Assembly (NCBI RefSeq): GCF_026343115.1
Contig: NZ_JAPEMC010000001.1
Location: 1,426,001 to 1,490,000, forward strand
Direction: 5' to 3'
Length of the DNA stretch: 64,000 nt
From: Streptomyces sp. NBC_00102
GTDB taxonomy: Bacteria > Actinomycetota > Actinomycetes > Streptomycetales > Streptomycetaceae
In this document: positions 1-10,969 of the stretch, piece by piece
Position numbering within the stretch: the first letter of the stretch is position 1
Layout: each line of letters begins with the position of its first letter
Notes under the pieces: model-generated
Seen by the model: only the letters and a program-made list of their open reading frames with translations
Database searches by the model: none
Told to the model about the DNA's origin: nothing
Translations under genes and position numbers: made by a program

Positions 1-3000
1 CTGGCAGTTCCAGTGGATGGCGTTGTACCAGTCGCCGCTGTCGAAGGAGTTGCGGTCCAGGGACTTGGAGCGCAGCTGGTCGGTGCCCGCCTGGGAGAGC
101 GAGGGCCCCTGGGAGAGGGTGGAGATGCCCATGGCGAGGACCTGCATCCTGGCCCGGTCCGCGGCCGAGGTGTCCGCGGGGAGCTTGAACGCGAGGGCGT
201 CGTAGAGGCTCTCGTTGTCGTGGGCGTCGGAGTAGGCGAGGGCGTCGCCGGGCGCGGCCGCGTATCCGGCGGGCTGGCCGTTGTAGTCGACGCCGGCGCC
301 GGTGACCTCCTTGCCGGAGGTGTCGGTGAAGGTGTAGTCGGCGAGGCTGCCGGTGAGGCCGACCTTGATCAGGTCCTGGTAGTGCAGGAGGCGGGCCTTC
401 TGCTCGGCCTCGGTGCCGTTGGCGGTGGAGTCGTTGGGGTCGGTCCAGAGGCCGGAGGCGAAGCCCTGGACGCCGGGGTCGGAGTCGAAGGGGCCGCCGC
501 CGCGGACCGCGTCACGGGCGCGGTCGGAGAAGGTGGCGATGCCGGTGCCGGCCATGTTCTTCTGGGTGGCCTGGACGAAGCGGGCGTCGTCGGCGATCTC
601 GCCGAAGTTCCAGCCCTCGCCGTAGAGGATGATCTTCTTCCCGTCGACGCCGTCCTTGGCGAGCGTGAGGCCGTCGAGCGCCTTCCGCACGGCGAGGATG
701 TTCGCCTTGGGGTGGTGGCCCATCAGGTCGAAGCGGAAGCCGTCGACCTTGTACTGCTTGGCCCAGGTGACGATCGAGTCCACGACGAGCTTGCCCATCA
801 TCGCGTTCTCGGGCGCGGTGTTGGCGCAGCAGCTGGAGTTGGCGACGGATCCGTCGTCCATGAGCCGCTGGTAGTAGCCGGGCACGATCCGGTCGAGGAT
901 CGACTTGTCGTCCTGGCCGGAGGCGACGGTGTGGTTGTAGACGACGTCCATGACGGTGCGCAGTCCGGCGTTGTTGAGGTCCTGGACCATTTCCCGGAAC
1001 TCGACGGTGCGCTTGGTGCCGTTCGGGTCGGAGGCGTAGGAGCCCTCCGGGACGGTGTAGTGCAGCGGGTCGTAGCCCCAGTTGAAGCCGTCCTTGGCGG
1101 CGGCGGCCGTGACGCAGGCCTGCTGCTCGTCGGAGTCGGGGGCGTAGACCTTGAGGTCACAGGCGGGCTGCTGCTGGTCGGACTTCTTCTCGGAGATGGT
1201 GCCGATGTCGAAGGCGGGCAGCAGGTGCACGTAGGAGGTGCCGGAGTCGGCGAGCTCCTTGAGGTGCTTCATGCCGTCGGAGGCGGTGTCCGTGAAGGCG
1301 AGGTACTCGCCCGGGTGCTTGGAGGTGGGGTCCGCGATGGAGAAGTCGCGGATCTGGAGTTCCTGGATCTGCGCGCCGCTGATCGGGACGGCGGCGGGCT
1401 TCTTCTGGGTGGACCAGCCGGCGGGCGCGAGCTTCGGGTCGGCGAGGTCGACGACGAGGCTGCGGGCGGAGTCGGTGGTCAGCGCGGTGGAGTAGGGGTC
1501 GGTGACCTTGTTGGTGACGAGCTTCTGGACGGTGGGCGCCCAGACCTGGACGACGAAGCGGTAGGGCTTGCCGCTCCAGGACTTGGTTCCCTCGACGGAC
1601 CAGACGCCGGTGGTGTCGTCGCGCCGCATGGGGACGGTCTTGCCGTCCAGTTCGAGCTGGACGGTACGGGCGGTGGGGGCCCAGACGGAGAGCGTGGGTA
1701 CGCCCTTGTCGAAGACGGGGCCGAGGGCGGCGCCGGTGGCCTTGGGGTACAGGCTGTCGAGCACGCCGGGGATCTGTACGCCGGTGGCGGCGAGGAGGGC
1801 GCCGTTGGCGGCGCGCTGGGTGGCGATCAGCTGGCCGCGCAGGGATTCACGGATGCGGTCGCGGTCGCGGACGTCGACCTGGAAGGCCGGGTAGTCCTTG
1901 AGGTGCGGGTACTTCGCCTTCTGCGCGTCGGTCAGGGCGGTCGGGTTGAGCCGCAGCCACTGGCCCTCGTCGGAGAGCGCCCCGTCGACGACGGAGATCC
2001 CGCCGTTCTTCGCGTAGACGAGCTGCTCGCTGGTGGCGGCGGTGGCCTTGACCTTCCAGACGACGGTGTCGGCGTCGATCCACTGCGCCTCGGCCTTGGT
2101 CAGGTCGGGGGCGGGGACCCCGGCGGCTGCCGGGAGGAGGTAGTTCGCGGTGCCGCCGAGCATCCAGACCTCGTGGCCCTTGCCGGCGAAGTCGAGGGAC
2201 TGGTCGCTCGGGAGGTCCTTCTCGTCCCCCTTGTGGAGGATGTAGCTGAGCGAGGTGGCGCCCTCGGCGAGCGGGACCTCGAAGGTGACCCCGTAGGCGT
2301 CCTTCTTCACCGGCTGGAGCGGCTTGGCCCAGTCGGTCGGGTCCTTGGCGCCGGTCCAGGTGTGCAGGCCCCAGCCGTCGTAGTTCCCGTCCTCGCGGTG
2401 GTAGTGCAGGACGGCCTTGGTGGTGTCGGTGGACGGGCCGGCGCCGTCGGGGACCTCGGTGACCTGGCCGTCGTCGCCCTGGGCGACCCAGACCTGGCCG
2501 GTGGTGGAGAGGTCGACGGTGCGCTGGGGGCCGTCGGCGGTGCCGTCCTTCTCGATGGTGTACGGCACGGTGGAGGTGCCCTCCGCCAGCTTCAGCCAGG
2601 CGAACGCACCGTAGGCGTCACGGCCGGTGAACTCGGCGGTGGTGTCACCGGACTTGAGCTGCCAGCCGGTGTAGTCGCCGTCCGCGCGCTGGTAGTGGAC
2701 GACGGCGTAGTCGCGCTCGACGGCCACCGGCTTGGCGGCGGGCGGTGCCTGACCCGCGGTGGTGGAGGCCAGCGCACTGGCGGTGCGCCCGGCCCGGTCC
2801 ACGACGACGGCCTTGTACCGCAGGGGCGTTCCGGCCGCGACGGTGTCGTCGACGACCTGGGTGACCTTGTACGGGGCGTGGTCGGCGGTGCCGAGCGTGC
2901 GCCACTTCCCGTTGCCGGTCTGGGCGGCGAAGACCACGCGGTCGAGCTGGCCGCCGGTGACGTCGGCGGAGATCTCGACGGTGCCGGTCGCGCCTGCCGC

Positions 3001-4848
3001 CGGGGCCTTCAGGGTGACCGTGGGCTTGGTGGCGGGGGCGGCGAGGGGCTGGTCGGCGCGGAGCACGATGCTGGACAGGGCGGGCACCGTGACGGTGATC
3101 TTCTTGTCCGAGCCGCTGCGCACGGTGGCGGAACCGCCGTAGATCGTACGGAAGTTCATCCGGGCGGACTCGGTGGTGAGCTCGACGGTCCGGGGTTCGG
3201 TGCCGTTGTTGACGGCGACGAGGTACTCGCTGGAGTGCTTGGCATCGATGCGGGAGTACGCGTAGACGGAGCCTTCGGCGTAGCGCTCGGTCTGGACGCC
3301 GTCCCGCAGGGCCGGGTTGTCCTTGGTGAGCTTGGAGAGCGCGGCGATCGACTTGTACAGCGGGTGCGTGGTGTCGTACGCGTCGGAGGCGTGCGTACGG
3401 TCGGTGCCGAGCTGGTCGTCGTCGAGGTAGTCGGCGATCTTGGTGGCGAAGAGCGGCTGGCGGGCGTCCTTGTCGCCACCGGCGCCGGTGTAGCCCTGCT
3501 CATCACCGGAGTAGACGACGGGGTTGCCGCGGCCGAGGAACATCAGCTCGTTGGCGAGCTTGTCGCGCTTGACCAGTTCGGCGTCGGAGGCGTTCGGGTT
3601 GTCCTGCTTCAGGAAGGTCCCGATGCGGCCCATGTCGTGGTTGCCGAGGAAGGTGACCTGCTCGTAGGCGTTCGCCTTGTCGGTGGTGTACCGGTAGTCG
3701 TCGGCGTAGAGCGCGGCGAGCTTGGAGGCCGGGGCGCCCTGGGAGGCGTACTGGCGGGCGGCTTCCTGGAAGGGGAAGTCCAGCGTCGCGTCTAGCCGGC
3801 CCTGGGTCACGTACGGCGAGGTGATCGCGGTGTCGGCGGAGTAGACCTCACCGAACATGAAGAAGTCGTCGCGGCCGTGCTGCGCGGCGTACGTGTCGAG
3901 GGCGGTCGCCCACTGGGTCCAGAAGTCCATGTCGACGTGTTTGACGGTGTCGATGCGGAACCCGTCGATGTCGAAGTCGCGGACCCACTTCTCGTAGATC
4001 TTCTCCATGCCGGAGACGACCTCGGGACGCTCGGTCCACAGGTCGTCGAGGCCGGAGAAGTCGCCGTAGGTCGTGGACTCGCCGGCGTAGGTGGAGTCGC
4101 CCCGGTTGTGGTACATCGTCGGGTCGTCGAGCCAGGACGGGACCTTCTTGGCGGTCACCTTCGGGGTGTACGGGAACGAGTCCGCGTCCACCTTCGCCAT
4201 GCCGTCGCTGTCGTCGAAGGGGCGGCCCTCGGTGTCGAGGTAGGGGTAGGCGCCCTTCGGCTGGTAGCCGTAGGTCTTCTCGGTGTAGTCGACGGTGTCG
4301 GCCGTGTGGTTGGTGATGACGTCGAAGAAGACCTTCATGCCCTTGCCGTGGGCCTTGTCGATCAGCTTCTCCAGGTCGGCGTTGGTGCCGAAGTGGGGGT
4401 CGACCTGGGTGAAGTCGGTGATCCAGTAACCGTGGTAGCCGGCCGAGGCGTCGGCTCCGGTGCCCTGCACGGGACGGTTCTTGAAGATCGGCGCGAGCCA
4501 GATCGCGGTGGTGCCGAGGCCCTTGATGTAGTCGAGCCGCTTGGTCAGCCCCTTGAGGTCACCGCCCTGGTAGAAGCCCTTGTCCGTGGGGTCGTACCCG
4601 GTCTCCAGGCGGGAGCCGGTCAGGCCGCCCTTGTCGTTGGAGGTGTCGCCGTTGGCGAACCGGTCGGGCATGACGAAGTAGAACTGCTCGCGGGTGAGGT
4701 CCTGGCGGGACGACTCCTTGGCGAGGGACGCGTCCGAGGGCGGAGACGGTGGTCTGGTCGCGGCGGACGCGGTCGCCGCCGGTACGACGGGCAGCAGCGC
4801 GGCGCACAGCGCGGCGACGGCTCCCCGTCGGAGGGTGCTACGGGACAC
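1..4848 (-). CDS. pulA: Alpha-amylase/pullulanase chimera (partial, C-terminus beyond window)
   Basis: Secreted starch/pullulan-degrading enzyme; 1616 codons are open to the left edge, so the C-terminus is missing. The GTG start at 4848 follows GAGGAGA and begins a signal peptide ([20 protein letters not shown]...). Two GH13 catalytic modules are visible. The first has [10 protein letters not shown] (about residue 294), FGEVY (about 333) and NHDMGR (about 402). The second is pullulanase-like, with NWGYDP (about 1256), [11 protein letters not shown] (about 1370), YGEGWNFG (about 1410) and HDNESLYD (about 1543). Between them lie two pullulanase-associated starch-binding repeats ([26 protein letters not shown]). 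By family knowledge it should hydrolyse alpha-1,4 and alpha-1,6 bonds. It follows amy on the same strand but an intrinsic terminator lies between, so it probably has its own promoter in the 115-bp gap. Confidence 0.95.
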   Translation of the reverse strand, partial: MSRSTLRRGAVAALCAALLPVVPAATASAATRPPSPPSDASLAKESSRQDLTREQFYFVMPDRFANGDTSNDKGGLTGSRLETGYDPTDKGFYQGGDLKGLTKRLDYIKGLGTTAIWLAPIFKNRPVQGTGADASAGYHGYWITDFTQVDPHFGTNADLEKLIDKAHGKGMKVFFDVITNHTADTVDYTEKTYGYQPKGAYPYLDTEGRPFDDSDGMAKVDADSFPYTPKVTAKKVPSWLDDPTMYHNRGDSTYAGESTTYGDFSGLDDLWTERPEVVSGMEKIYEKWVRDFDIDGFRIDTVKHVDMDFWTQWATALDTYAAQHGRDDFFMFGEVYSADTAITSPYVTQGRLDATLDFPFQEAARQYASQGAPASKLAALYADDYRYTTDKANAYEQVTFLGNHDMGRIGTFLKQDNPNASDAELVKRDKLANELMFLGRGNPVVYSGDEQGYTGAGGDKDARQPLFATKIADYLDDDQLGTDRTHASDAYDTTHPLYKSIAALSKLTKDNPALRDGVQTERYAEGSVYAYSRIDAKHSSEYLVAVNNGTEPRTVELTTESARMNFRTIYGGSATVRSGSDKKITVTVPALSSIVLRADQPLAAPATKPTVTLKAPAAGATGTVEISADVTGGQLDRVVFAAQTGNGKWRTLGTADHAPYKVTQVVDDTVAAGTPLRYKAVVVDRAGRTASALASTTAGQAPPAAKPVAVERDYAVVHYQRADGDYTGWQLKSGDTTAEFTGRDAYGAFAWLKLAEGTSTVPYTIEKDGTADGPQRTVDLSTTGQVWVAQGDDGQVTEVPDGAGPSTDTTKAVLHYHREDGNYDGWGLHTWTGAKDPTDWAKPLQPVKKDAYGVTFEVPLAEGATSLSYILHKGDEKDLPSDQSLDFAGKGHEVWMLGGTANYLLPAAAGVPAPDLTKAEAQWIDADTVVWKVKATAATSEQLVYAKNGGISVVDGALSDEGQWLRLNPTALTDAQKAKYPHLKDYPAFQVDVRDRDRIRESLRGQLIATQRAANGALLAATGVQIPGVLDSLYPKATGAALGPVFDKGVPTLSVWAPTARTVQLELDGKTVPMRRDDTTGVWSVEGTKSWSGKPYRFVVQVWAPTVQKLVTNKVTDPYSTALTTDSARSLVVDLADPKLAPAGWSTQKKPAAVPISGAQIQELQIRDFSIADPTSKHPGEYLAFTDTASDGMKHLKELADSGTSYVHLLPAFDIGTISEKKSDQQQPACDLKVYAPDSDEQQACVTAAAAKDGFNWGYDPLHYTVPEGSYASDPNGTKRTVEFREMVQDLNNAGLRTVMDVVYNHTVASGQDDKSILDRIVPGYYQRLMDDGSVANSSCCANTAPENAMMGKLVVDSIVTWAKQYKVDGFRFDLMGHHPKANILAVRKALDGLTLAKDGVDGKKIILYGEGWNFGEIADDARFVQATQKNMAGTGIATFSDRARDAVRGGGPFDSDPGVQGFASGLWTDPNDSTANGTEAEQKARLLHYQDLIKVGLTGSLADYTFTDTSGKEVTGAGVDYNGQPAGYAAAPGDALAYSDAHDNESLYDALAFKLPADTSAADRARMQVLAMGISTLSQGPSLSQAGTDQLRSKSLDRNSFDSGDWYNAIHWNCQ

Positions 4849-4913
4849 GGAGGGTTCTCCTCGGACTGTGGGTGGGGCGGTAGTGCCGGCCCGGCGGGGG
4901 CGGCATGGGAAAA

Positions 4914-4956
4914 GGGGCGGGCCGGGAGGCGTCTGTGCGCACCCCCGGCCCGCCCC
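4914..4956 (-). terminator. Intrinsic terminator of amy
   Basis: A perfect 13-bp GC-rich stem (4914-4926 with 4944-4956, 17-nt loop) lies just after the amylase stop. It is followed on the minus strand by TTTT, the classic rho-independent form. Confidence 0.85.
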
Positions 4957-4963
4957 TGGTCCT

Positions 4964-6697
4964 TCAGCTGCGCCAGACGTCGCTGGTCAGCGTGGTCTTT
5001 CCGGTGGCAGGCACGGTGGCGGTGCGGTTGGCGCCGCTCTCCCAGGTGACGTTCCCGGCGGCGTCCTTGCGGAGGTACTTGTACTCGAAGGAGGTGCCGG
5101 CGGGCAGGGACACGTCGAGCTTCCAGACGGGGTACGTGGCCGGGTCGAGCTTCAGGGCGCTGTTCGGGTCCCAGTTGCCGAGGGCCGACTGGTTGCCGGT
5201 GACGTAGATGTTCTGGCCGAGCGTGGTGGTGGCGTTGACGCCGAAGGTGGCGCCGGAGGCCGTGGTGCCCGTGCCGGGGTCCGTGCCCGTGCCGGTCCCG
5301 CTGCCGGTGCAGGTACGGGCGTTGATGTGCAGGGCGAGCGCGGTGTCGGCGCCGAGGGTGGCGGTGAACTGGCCGGAGGAGTTGACCGTCACGGCGTTGC
5401 CGGTCTGCACGTCGCAGTAGGAGCCGGCGGGCAGCCCGGTCTGGAAGGTCCGGGTCAGCGAAGAGCTCTCGTGGTTGATGGCGACGTACGCCTTGGCACC
5501 GCGGCCGAAGGCGATCTGGTCGGCGCCGTTGTCCCACCAGTTGGTGACGGCCTCGCCGCGGGCGGTGTTGCGGAAGGCGACCATCGAGGAGATCTGCGGC
5601 CAGGCGTGCTGGCACTTCCAGCCGTCGGTGTAACAGGCGTTCACCTGACCGCCGTTGGGCGGTCCGGCGTCGACGTCGCTGAACTCGTAGCCGGAGTGCA
5701 CGTCCGGGGAGCCGTACGGGTAGGCGAGCATGAAGACGTTGGCCAGCGTGTAGGAGGCGCCCGCCTTGTAGTTGAGGGTGTCGCCGCCGCGCTCGGTGTC
5801 GTGGTTGTCGACGAAGACCGCCGACTGGGCGGAGGGCATGAAGCCCCAGCCCTCGCCGTAGTTCTTGAGGTTGGCGAGGTTCTCGTTGAGGAAGGTCTGC
5901 TTGAGGCCGCGGGCGTAGCGGAACTCCTGGACGTCGCCGTTGCCGGTGTACTCGGAGGGCTGGACGGCCTCGCCGGCGCCGTAGATGGCCTCCTGCTTCC
6001 AGTACGCGTTCGGGTTGGTCAGCCGGGACTTGATGTTGGCGAGGTCGGCGGCCGGCATGTGCTTGGCCGCGTCGATCCGGAACCCGTCGACGCCGAGGGA
6101 GAGCAGGTCGTTCATGTACCCGGCGATCTTGCCGCGTACGTACTCCTCGCCGGTGTCCAGGTCGGCGAGGCCCACGAGTTCGCAGTTCTGGACGTTGGCA
6201 CGGTCGCCGTAGTTGCTGATCTGCGACTGGCAGTCGTTCATGTCGTTGACCGAGTAGAGGCCCGGGTAGTCGTACTTGGTGTACGAGGATCCTCCGGTGC
6301 CGGTGCCCGAGCCGGCCGACATGTGGTTGATGACGGTGTCGGCGACGACCTTCACCCCGGCGTTGTGGCAGGTGGTGACCATGTTCGCGAAGGCGGTGCG
6401 GTCCCCGAGCCGTCCGGCGATCTTGTAGCTGACCGGCTGGTACGAGGTCCACCACTGGCTGCCCTGGATGTGCTCCATGGGCGGGGAGACCTGCACGAAG
6501 CCGTAGCCGGCCGGTCCGAGGGTGCTGGTGCACGCCTGCGCCACGGAGGCGAACTTCCACTCGAACAGAACGGCGGTGACGTCCTTGGTGCCCGGGGCCG
6601 CCGCCTGGGCGGTACCGGCTCCGACGCCTGCGGGGACGACCAGCGCGGCGACTCCGGCCGCGAGGGCGAGAGCGGCGGACAACGGTCTGCGTGCCAT
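4964..6697 (-). CDS. amy: Secreted alpha-amylase with C-terminal CBM20
   Basis: Extracellular endo-alpha-1,4-glucanase of 577 aa. The ATG at 6697 has AGGAGGA 6-7 nt upstream and opens a Sec signal peptide ending near AQAA; an in-frame ATG at 6745 lacks these features. GH13 motifs: [13 protein letters not shown] (nucleophile Asp, about residue 204), GEAVQPSEY (acid/base Glu, about 243) and [10 protein letters not shown] (Asp, about 295). A Gly/Thr-rich linker leads to a CBM20 starch-binding domain (about 480-577; [23 protein letters not shown]). Length and architecture fit Streptomyces alpha-amylases. The gene starts a transcript with a MalR-like palindrome upstream at 6781, which suggests repression by the LacI regulators of this cluster. 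Confidence 0.96.
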   Translation of the reverse strand: MARRPLSAALALAAGVAALVVPAGVGAGTAQAAAPGTKDVTAVLFEWKFASVAQACTSTLGPAGYGFVQVSPPMEHIQGSQWWTSYQPVSYKIAGRLGDRTAFANMVTTCHNAGVKVVADTVINHMSAGSGTGTGGSSYTKYDYPGLYSVNDMNDCQSQISNYGDRANVQNCELVGLADLDTGEEYVRGKIAGYMNDLLSLGVDGFRIDAAKHMPAADLANIKSRLTNPNAYWKQEAIYGAGEAVQPSEYTGNGDVQEFRYARGLKQTFLNENLANLKNYGEGWGFMPSAQSAVFVDNHDTERGGDTLNYKAGASYTLANVFMLAYPYGSPDVHSGYEFSDVDAGPPNGGQVNACYTDGWKCQHAWPQISSMVAFRNTARGEAVTNWWDNGADQIAFGRGAKAYVAINHESSSLTRTFQTGLPAGSYCDVQTGNAVTVNSSGQFTATLGADTALALHINARTCTGSGTGTGTDPGTGTTASGATFGVNATTTLGQNIYVTGNQSALGNWDPNSALKLDPATYPVWKLDVSLPAGTSFEYKYLRKDAAGNVTWESGANRTATVPATGKTTLTSDVWRS

Positions 6698-6780
6698 GTT
6701 CTTCCTCCTGCTGTGGGGGAAACGCGGGTGACCGAGCAGCCTCACGTGACAACGCGCCGTGCCGGAAGGCTCTTGAATGT

Positions 6781-6793
6781 TCTTGCAGCAAGA
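6781..6793. promoter_or_regulatory. Candidate MalR operator upstream of amy
   Basis: TCTTGCAGCAAGA is a perfect palindrome (6+1+6) 84 bp before the amylase ATG. CTTGC/GCAAG motifs recur in the malE/malR gap. LacI-family regulators bind such symmetric sites, and Streptomyces amylase promoters are known MalR targets; binding here is inferred. Confidence 0.6.
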
Positions 6794-6907
6794 CTGGAAA
6801 CCCAGTCGCAGCGCAGACCGTACGAGCCCGTCAGGCCGGGGTCAATACTTTGGACACGACCCGCTCACATCCACGAAACGCTGCATTTTTCTGCCTGCAA
6901 GGACTTA

Positions 6908-6921
6908 CGCAAGATATTGCG
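6908..6921. promoter_or_regulatory. Second GCAA/TTGC inverted repeat, amy-lacI gap
   Basis: CGCAA-GATA-TTGCG lies in the 512-bp gap between amy (start 6697) and the upstream lacI gene (end 7210), next to a further GCAAG at about 6897. The rest of the gap is GC-rich, with only a weak 9-bp inverted repeat (7022-7030/7075-7083) and no convincing gene. Confidence 0.4.
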
Positions 6922-7209
6922 AGCCTGTTACGTTCATGGGGACTCCGGTCCGGTCGGCCGGGGGTCCGCGCTCCGGCGCAGGGCCCCACGCGCCCGGCCG
7001 GCCGGGCCGGTCGACGCCGACGAGAGGCACTGGGAGTCACACTCCCCGCCGGTCCAATCCTGGGCCGACTTCCGGTGCCTCTCCTCCGCGTCACTCCCTC
7101 GGAGTCCGCGGGTTCTCACCGGATCTCCCGCACCGTGTCGCGCGGTCGTGCAGGGGCGCGAAGAGCCCCCGTGCGGCGCGCGACCCCCCTCCGGCCGCGC
7201 GCCGCCCGT

Positions 7210-8274
7210 TCATGCCCCCCGTACCGCCCGTACCGTCCGCAGCGCCGCGGTCGACCCGCGTACCACCAGCTCCGGCTGGAACACGTACTCCGTGCGCTGC
7301 ACGGGACTTCCGGCGATCTCCTCCAGAAGCGCCCCCACCGCCGCCGCGGCCATCGCCTGCACCGGCTGGCGCACGGTGGTCAGCGGCGGGTCGGTGAAGG
7401 CGATCAGCTGCGAGTCGTCGAAGCCGACCACGGAGACGTCCCGCGGGACCTCCAGGCCCCTCCCCCGGGCCGCGCGCACCACGCCCAGCGCCATCAGGTC
7501 ACTGCCGCAGACGATGCCCGTGCACCCCTGGTCGAGCAGGGCGCCGGCCGCCACCTGGCCGCCCTCCACGCCGAACAGCGTCGAGCAGACGAGGAGTTCG
7601 GCCTCGTCCCGGGTCATCCCCAGCGTGCGGACCGCCACGTCGAGGAACCCGTCCCGCTTGCGGCGGGAGGGCACGTAACGCTGCGGCCCGATCGCCAGGC
7701 CGATCTTGCGGTGGCCGAGGGCGGCGAGGTGGCCGACGGCCATCCGCACGGCGGCGGCGTCGTCCGGCGAGACGAACGGGGCGCTGATGCGCTCGTTGTA
7801 CCCGTTGATCAGGACGAACGGTACGCCGCGCTCGGAGAGTTCGGCGTACCGCGCCGGGTCGGCCGACAGGTCGGCGTGCAGACCGGACAGGAAGACGATG
7901 CCGCCGACGCCACGCTCGACGAGCTGTTCGACCAGCTCGTCCTCGGTGGCGCCGCCCGGCAGCTGGGTGCAGAGCACGGGGGTGTACCCGTGCCCGGCGA
8001 GGACCTGCTCGACCGACTGCGCGAACGCCGGGAAGATCGGGTTGACGAGTTCAGGTGTCACCAGCCCGATCAGCCCGGCGCTGCGCTGGCGCAGCCGCAC
8101 GGGACGTTCGTAGCCGAGGATGTCCAGCGCCGCCAGCACCCGCTGCCGGGTGCTGTCGGCGACACCCGGTTTGCCGTTGAGCACCCGGCTGACGGTGGCT
8201 TCGCTCACCGCGGCCTGCCCGGCGATGTCGGAGAGCCGCAACGCCGAGCCGGTCCTGGGTGCGGGGACGGTCAC
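7210..8274 (-). CDS. LacI-family regulator, MalR paralogue
   Basis: Predicted maltodextrin-responsive DNA-binding repressor, 354 aa. The GTG at 8274 overlaps the stop of the upstream glucosidase gene by 4 nt (GTGA), so the two are translationally coupled. N-terminal LacI HTH (about 14-35: LSDIAGQAAVSEATVSRVLN, then the hinge). The periplasmic-binding-protein-like effector domain fills the rest (GFDDSQLIAFTDPPLTTVRQP near the C-end). It is strikingly similar along its whole length to the divergent malR at 13645, including an identical SEATVSRVLNGKPGVA recognition segment, so both probably read the same operators. Being last in the mal operon, it would be induced along with it. Effector and targets are inferred. 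Confidence 0.93.
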   Translation of the reverse strand: MTVPAPRTGSALRLSDIAGQAAVSEATVSRVLNGKPGVADSTRQRVLAALDILGYERPVRLRQRSAGLIGLVTPELVNPIFPAFAQSVEQVLAGHGYTPVLCTQLPGGATEDELVEQLVERGVGGIVFLSGLHADLSADPARYAELSERGVPFVLINGYNERISAPFVSPDDAAAVRMAVGHLAALGHRKIGLAIGPQRYVPSRRKRDGFLDVAVRTLGMTRDEAELLVCSTLFGVEGGQVAAGALLDQGCTGIVCGSDLMALGVVRAARGRGLEVPRDVSVVGFDDSQLIAFTDPPLTTVRQPVQAMAAAAVGALLEEIAGSPVQRTEYVFQPELVVRGSTAALRTVRAVRGA

Positions 8275-9947
8275 ACCGTCCACCACACCGTGGTGTCGGC
8301 GGGGATCTCGGCCTCGCTGCCCTCGACGGTGACCGGGGCGCTGGAGACCAGCACCGTGCCGGGGGCGGGGACCCGCACCGGGGCACCGGTCGTGTTCACG
8401 GTGCAGACGAAGCCGGGGCGGGCGAAGGAGAGGACGCCCTCGGGGCCGTCCAGCCACTCCACGTCCGTACCGGCGCCGAGGCCCGGCAGGTCGCGGCGGG
8501 CCGCGATGGCGGTGCGGTACAGCTCCAGGGTGGAGCCCTCCACGCCGGTCTGCGCCTCGATGGACAGCTCGCCCCAGCCCTCGGGCTGCGGGAGCCAGCT
8601 GCCGCCGTCGCCGAAGCCGTAGCTGCTGCCCTCGCGGGTCCACGGGATCGGGACGCGGCAGCCGTCGCGGTAGCCGTCCTGGCCGTCGGCGCGGAAGAAC
8701 GACGGGTCCTGGCGGGCCTCGTCGGGCAGGTCGGTGACGTCCGGCAGGCCGAGTTCCTCGCCCTGGTAGACGTAGGCGGAGCCGGGCAGCGCCAGCATCA
8801 GCAGGGTCGCGGCGCGGGCGCGGCGCAGACCCATCTCACGGTCGCCGGCGGTACGGATCTGGGTGCCCAGGCCCGGCTCGTTGGCGAAGCGGGTGGCGTG
8901 CCGGGTGACGTCGTGGTTGGAGAGCACCCACGTGGTGGGCGCGCCGACCGGGCGCATCGCGGCGAGCGAGGAGTCGATGACGGTACGCAGCGCGGCGGCG
9001 TCCCAGTCGGTCGACAGGTACTGGAAGTTGAACGCCTGGTGCATCTCGTCGGGGCGCACGTAGTTGGCGGTGCGCTCGACGGTCGGGGTCCACGCCTCGG
9101 CGACGGCGATGCGCTCGCCCGGGTACTCGTCGAGGATGATGCGCCAGCTGCGGTAGATGGCGTGCACGCCGTCCTGGTCGAAGAACGGCATGACGTCGTT
9201 GCCGAGCAGCTTGAGCTGGTCGTGCGAGCCGAGGTCGGGCAGGCCCTCGGCCTTGACCAGGCCGTGGGCGACGTCGACGCGGAAGCCGTCGACGCCCATG
9301 TCGAGCCAGAAGCGCAGGATCGAGCGGAACTCGTCGGCGACGGCCGGGTGCTCCCAGTTGAAGTCCGGCTGCTCGGGCGCGAAGAGGTGGAGGTACCACT
9401 CGCCCGGGGTGCCGTCCGCGTTCACGGTCCGGGTCCACGCCGGGCCGCCGAAGATGGACTCCCAGTCGTTGGGCGGGAGTTCGCCGTTCTCGCCCTTGCC
9501 GGCGCGGAAGTGGTAGCGCTCGCGCAGGGCGGAGCCGGGGCCCTCGGCCAGCGCGCGCTTGAACCACTCGTGCTGGTCGGAGGAGTGGTTGGGGACCAGG
9601 TCGACGATGATGCGCAGGCTCAGGGCGTGGGCCTCGCGGATGAGGGCGTCGGCGTCGAGGAGGTTGCCGAACATCGGGTCGATGGCCCGGTAGTCGGCGA
9701 CGTCGTAACCGGCGTCGGCCTGCGGGGAGGCGTAGAAGGGGCTCAGCCAGACGGCGTCGACACCGAGGTCCCGGAGGTACGGGAGGCGTGCGGTGACGCC
9801 CGCGAGATCGCCCATGCCGTCACCGTTGCCGTCGGCGAAGCTCCGTGGATAGACCTGGTAGATCACCGCATCCTGCCACCAGCCGGTGCGGTTGTCCGGG
9901 GCGTCGTCGGACGTGCCGGTGGAGGGGGCAGCGAGGTGCTGGGTCAT
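8271..9947 (-). CDS. aglA: GH13 alpha-glucosidase (maltodextrin-degrading)
   Basis: Cytoplasmic exo-acting GH13 enzyme, 558 aa, no signal peptide. It should release glucose from maltose or maltodextrins taken up by MalEFG. Motifs: DAVIYQVYPRSFADGNGDG at the N-terminus, GVDGFRVDVAHGL (Asp nucleophile, about residue 223), VAEAW (Glu, about 284), LSNHDVTRH (Asp, about 342). The start at 9947 has AGGGA upstream. It lies 143 bp behind malG, with a strong hairpin between (10053-10085), and overlaps lacI by 4 nt. Oligo-1,6-glucosidase or trehalose-type activity cannot be excluded from sequence alone, but the mal context supports maltodextrins. Confidence 0.93.
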   Translation of the reverse strand: MTQHLAAPSTGTSDDAPDNRTGWWQDAVIYQVYPRSFADGNGDGMGDLAGVTARLPYLRDLGVDAVWLSPFYASPQADAGYDVADYRAIDPMFGNLLDADALIREAHALSLRIIVDLVPNHSSDQHEWFKRALAEGPGSALRERYHFRAGKGENGELPPNDWESIFGGPAWTRTVNADGTPGEWYLHLFAPEQPDFNWEHPAVADEFRSILRFWLDMGVDGFRVDVAHGLVKAEGLPDLGSHDQLKLLGNDVMPFFDQDGVHAIYRSWRIILDEYPGERIAVAEAWTPTVERTANYVRPDEMHQAFNFQYLSTDWDAAALRTVIDSSLAAMRPVGAPTTWVLSNHDVTRHATRFANEPGLGTQIRTAGDREMGLRRARAATLLMLALPGSAYVYQGEELGLPDVTDLPDEARQDPSFFRADGQDGYRDGCRVPIPWTREGSSYGFGDGGSWLPQPEGWGELSIEAQTGVEGSTLELYRTAIAARRDLPGLGAGTDVEWLDGPEGVLSFARPGFVCTVNTTGAPVRVPAPGTVLVSSAPVTVEGSEAEIPADTTVWWTV

Positions 9948-10052
9948 GTCGTCCCTGGGGTGTCTGGGTGGGGAGCGGCGCCGGGGTCCTGGTCGGGAGG
10001 GTCCGGCGACGCCGTGACGAATGCGGTGACGCGTGGGGGTGGGTGACGGTTC

Positions 10053-10085
10053 GGCGGTGTCCGCGGGTCAGGGTCGGACACCGCC
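10053..10085 (-). terminator. Hairpin between malG and the glucosidase gene
   Basis: GGCGGTGTCCG (10053-10063) pairs perfectly with 10075-10085 across an 11-nt loop. There is no T-run. It may act as a partial terminator or processing stem lowering expression of the downstream genes. Confidence 0.55.
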
Positions 10086-10090
10086 TCCGG

Positions 10091-10969
10091 TCAGCCCTTG
10101 ACTGCTCCGGCCGACATTCCGGTGACCAGGTGCTTCTGCGCGAACAGGAAGACCAGGGCGGCCGGGATGGCGATGAGGACCGACGCGGCGGTCATGGGGC
10201 CCCACTGGGCTCCGTACTGGTTGACGAACTTCTGCAGTCCGCCGGCGAGCGTGAGGTTCTCGTCACCGACCATGAACGCGGAGGCGTACGCGACCTCGCC
10301 CCAGGCGGTGATGAAGGAGTAGAAGGCGGTGACCGCGAGGCCCGGCTTGGCCAGCGGCAGCACGAGCCGCCAGAACGTGCCGAACGGGGTCAGGCCGTCG
10401 ACCTGTCCGGACTCGTCGATCTCGCGCGGGATCGTGTCGAAGAAGCCCTTCATCATCCAGGCGCAGAACGGCACCGAGATGGTGAGGTAGGTGATCACGA
10501 GGCCGGCGGGCTGGTTGAGCAGTCCGAGGGTCGCCATGATGTTGTAGATCGGCACGATCAGGACCGCGACCGGGAACATCTGCGTGATCAGCAGGGTCCA
10601 CATCAGTCCGCGCTTGCCGGGGAAGCGGAAGCGGCTGACCGCGTAACCGGTGGTGGCGGAGACGAAGACGCCGAGGACCGTGGAGAGGCCCGCGACCAGC
10701 ACCGAGTTGCCGAACCAGGTGACGAACTCGGTGTCTTTGATCAGGTTGGTGTAGTTGACGAACGTCGTGTCCTTGAAGAAGTCCGTCGTCGTCGCGTACT
10801 TGGCCGGCTTCAGCGAGGTCAGCAGGACCCAGAGCACCGGGAAGACCGCGATCACCGAAGTGATGATCAGCGTGACGTGCAGTGCCACGGAGGCGAGCGG
10901 AGAACGCTGCCCGCGCAGGCGCGGCTTGCGTGCGGCCCGACTCCCTCGGGTGGGGGTGAGGGTGGTCAC
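10091..10969 (-). CDS. malG: Maltose/maltodextrin ABC permease MalG
   Basis: Inner subunit of the maltodextrin importer, 292 aa with about six membrane segments. The GTG at 10969 overlaps the malF stop by 4 nt (GTGA), implying coupled translation. The EAA loop that contacts the ATPase is visible (IPREIDESGQVDGLTPFGTF...LPLAKPG). The C-terminus LVTGMSAGAVKG is typical of MalG. No ATPase gene lies in this operon; in Streptomyces a shared ATPase (MsiK) encoded elsewhere usually powers such importers. Confidence 0.95.
   Translation of the reverse strand: MTTLTPTRGSRAARKPRLRGQRSPLASVALHVTLIITSVIAVFPVLWVLLTSLKPAKYATTTDFFKDTTFVNYTNLIKDTEFVTWFGNSVLVAGLSTVLGVFVSATTGYAVSRFRFPGKRGLMWTLLITQMFPVAVLIVPIYNIMATLGLLNQPAGLVITYLTISVPFCAWMMKGFFDTIPREIDESGQVDGLTPFGTFWRLVLPLAKPGLAVTAFYSFITAWGEVAYASAFMVGDENLTLAGGLQKFVNQYGAQWGPMTAASVLIAIPAALVFLFAQKHLVTGMSAGAVKG

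Noticed and set aside
13..3795. Very long open frame on the plus strand opposite the pullulanase gene
   Set aside because: It is antisense to a clear pullulanase, gives low-complexity Gly/Val/Ala/Asp sequence with no family motifs, and is a common artefact of high-GC third positions.
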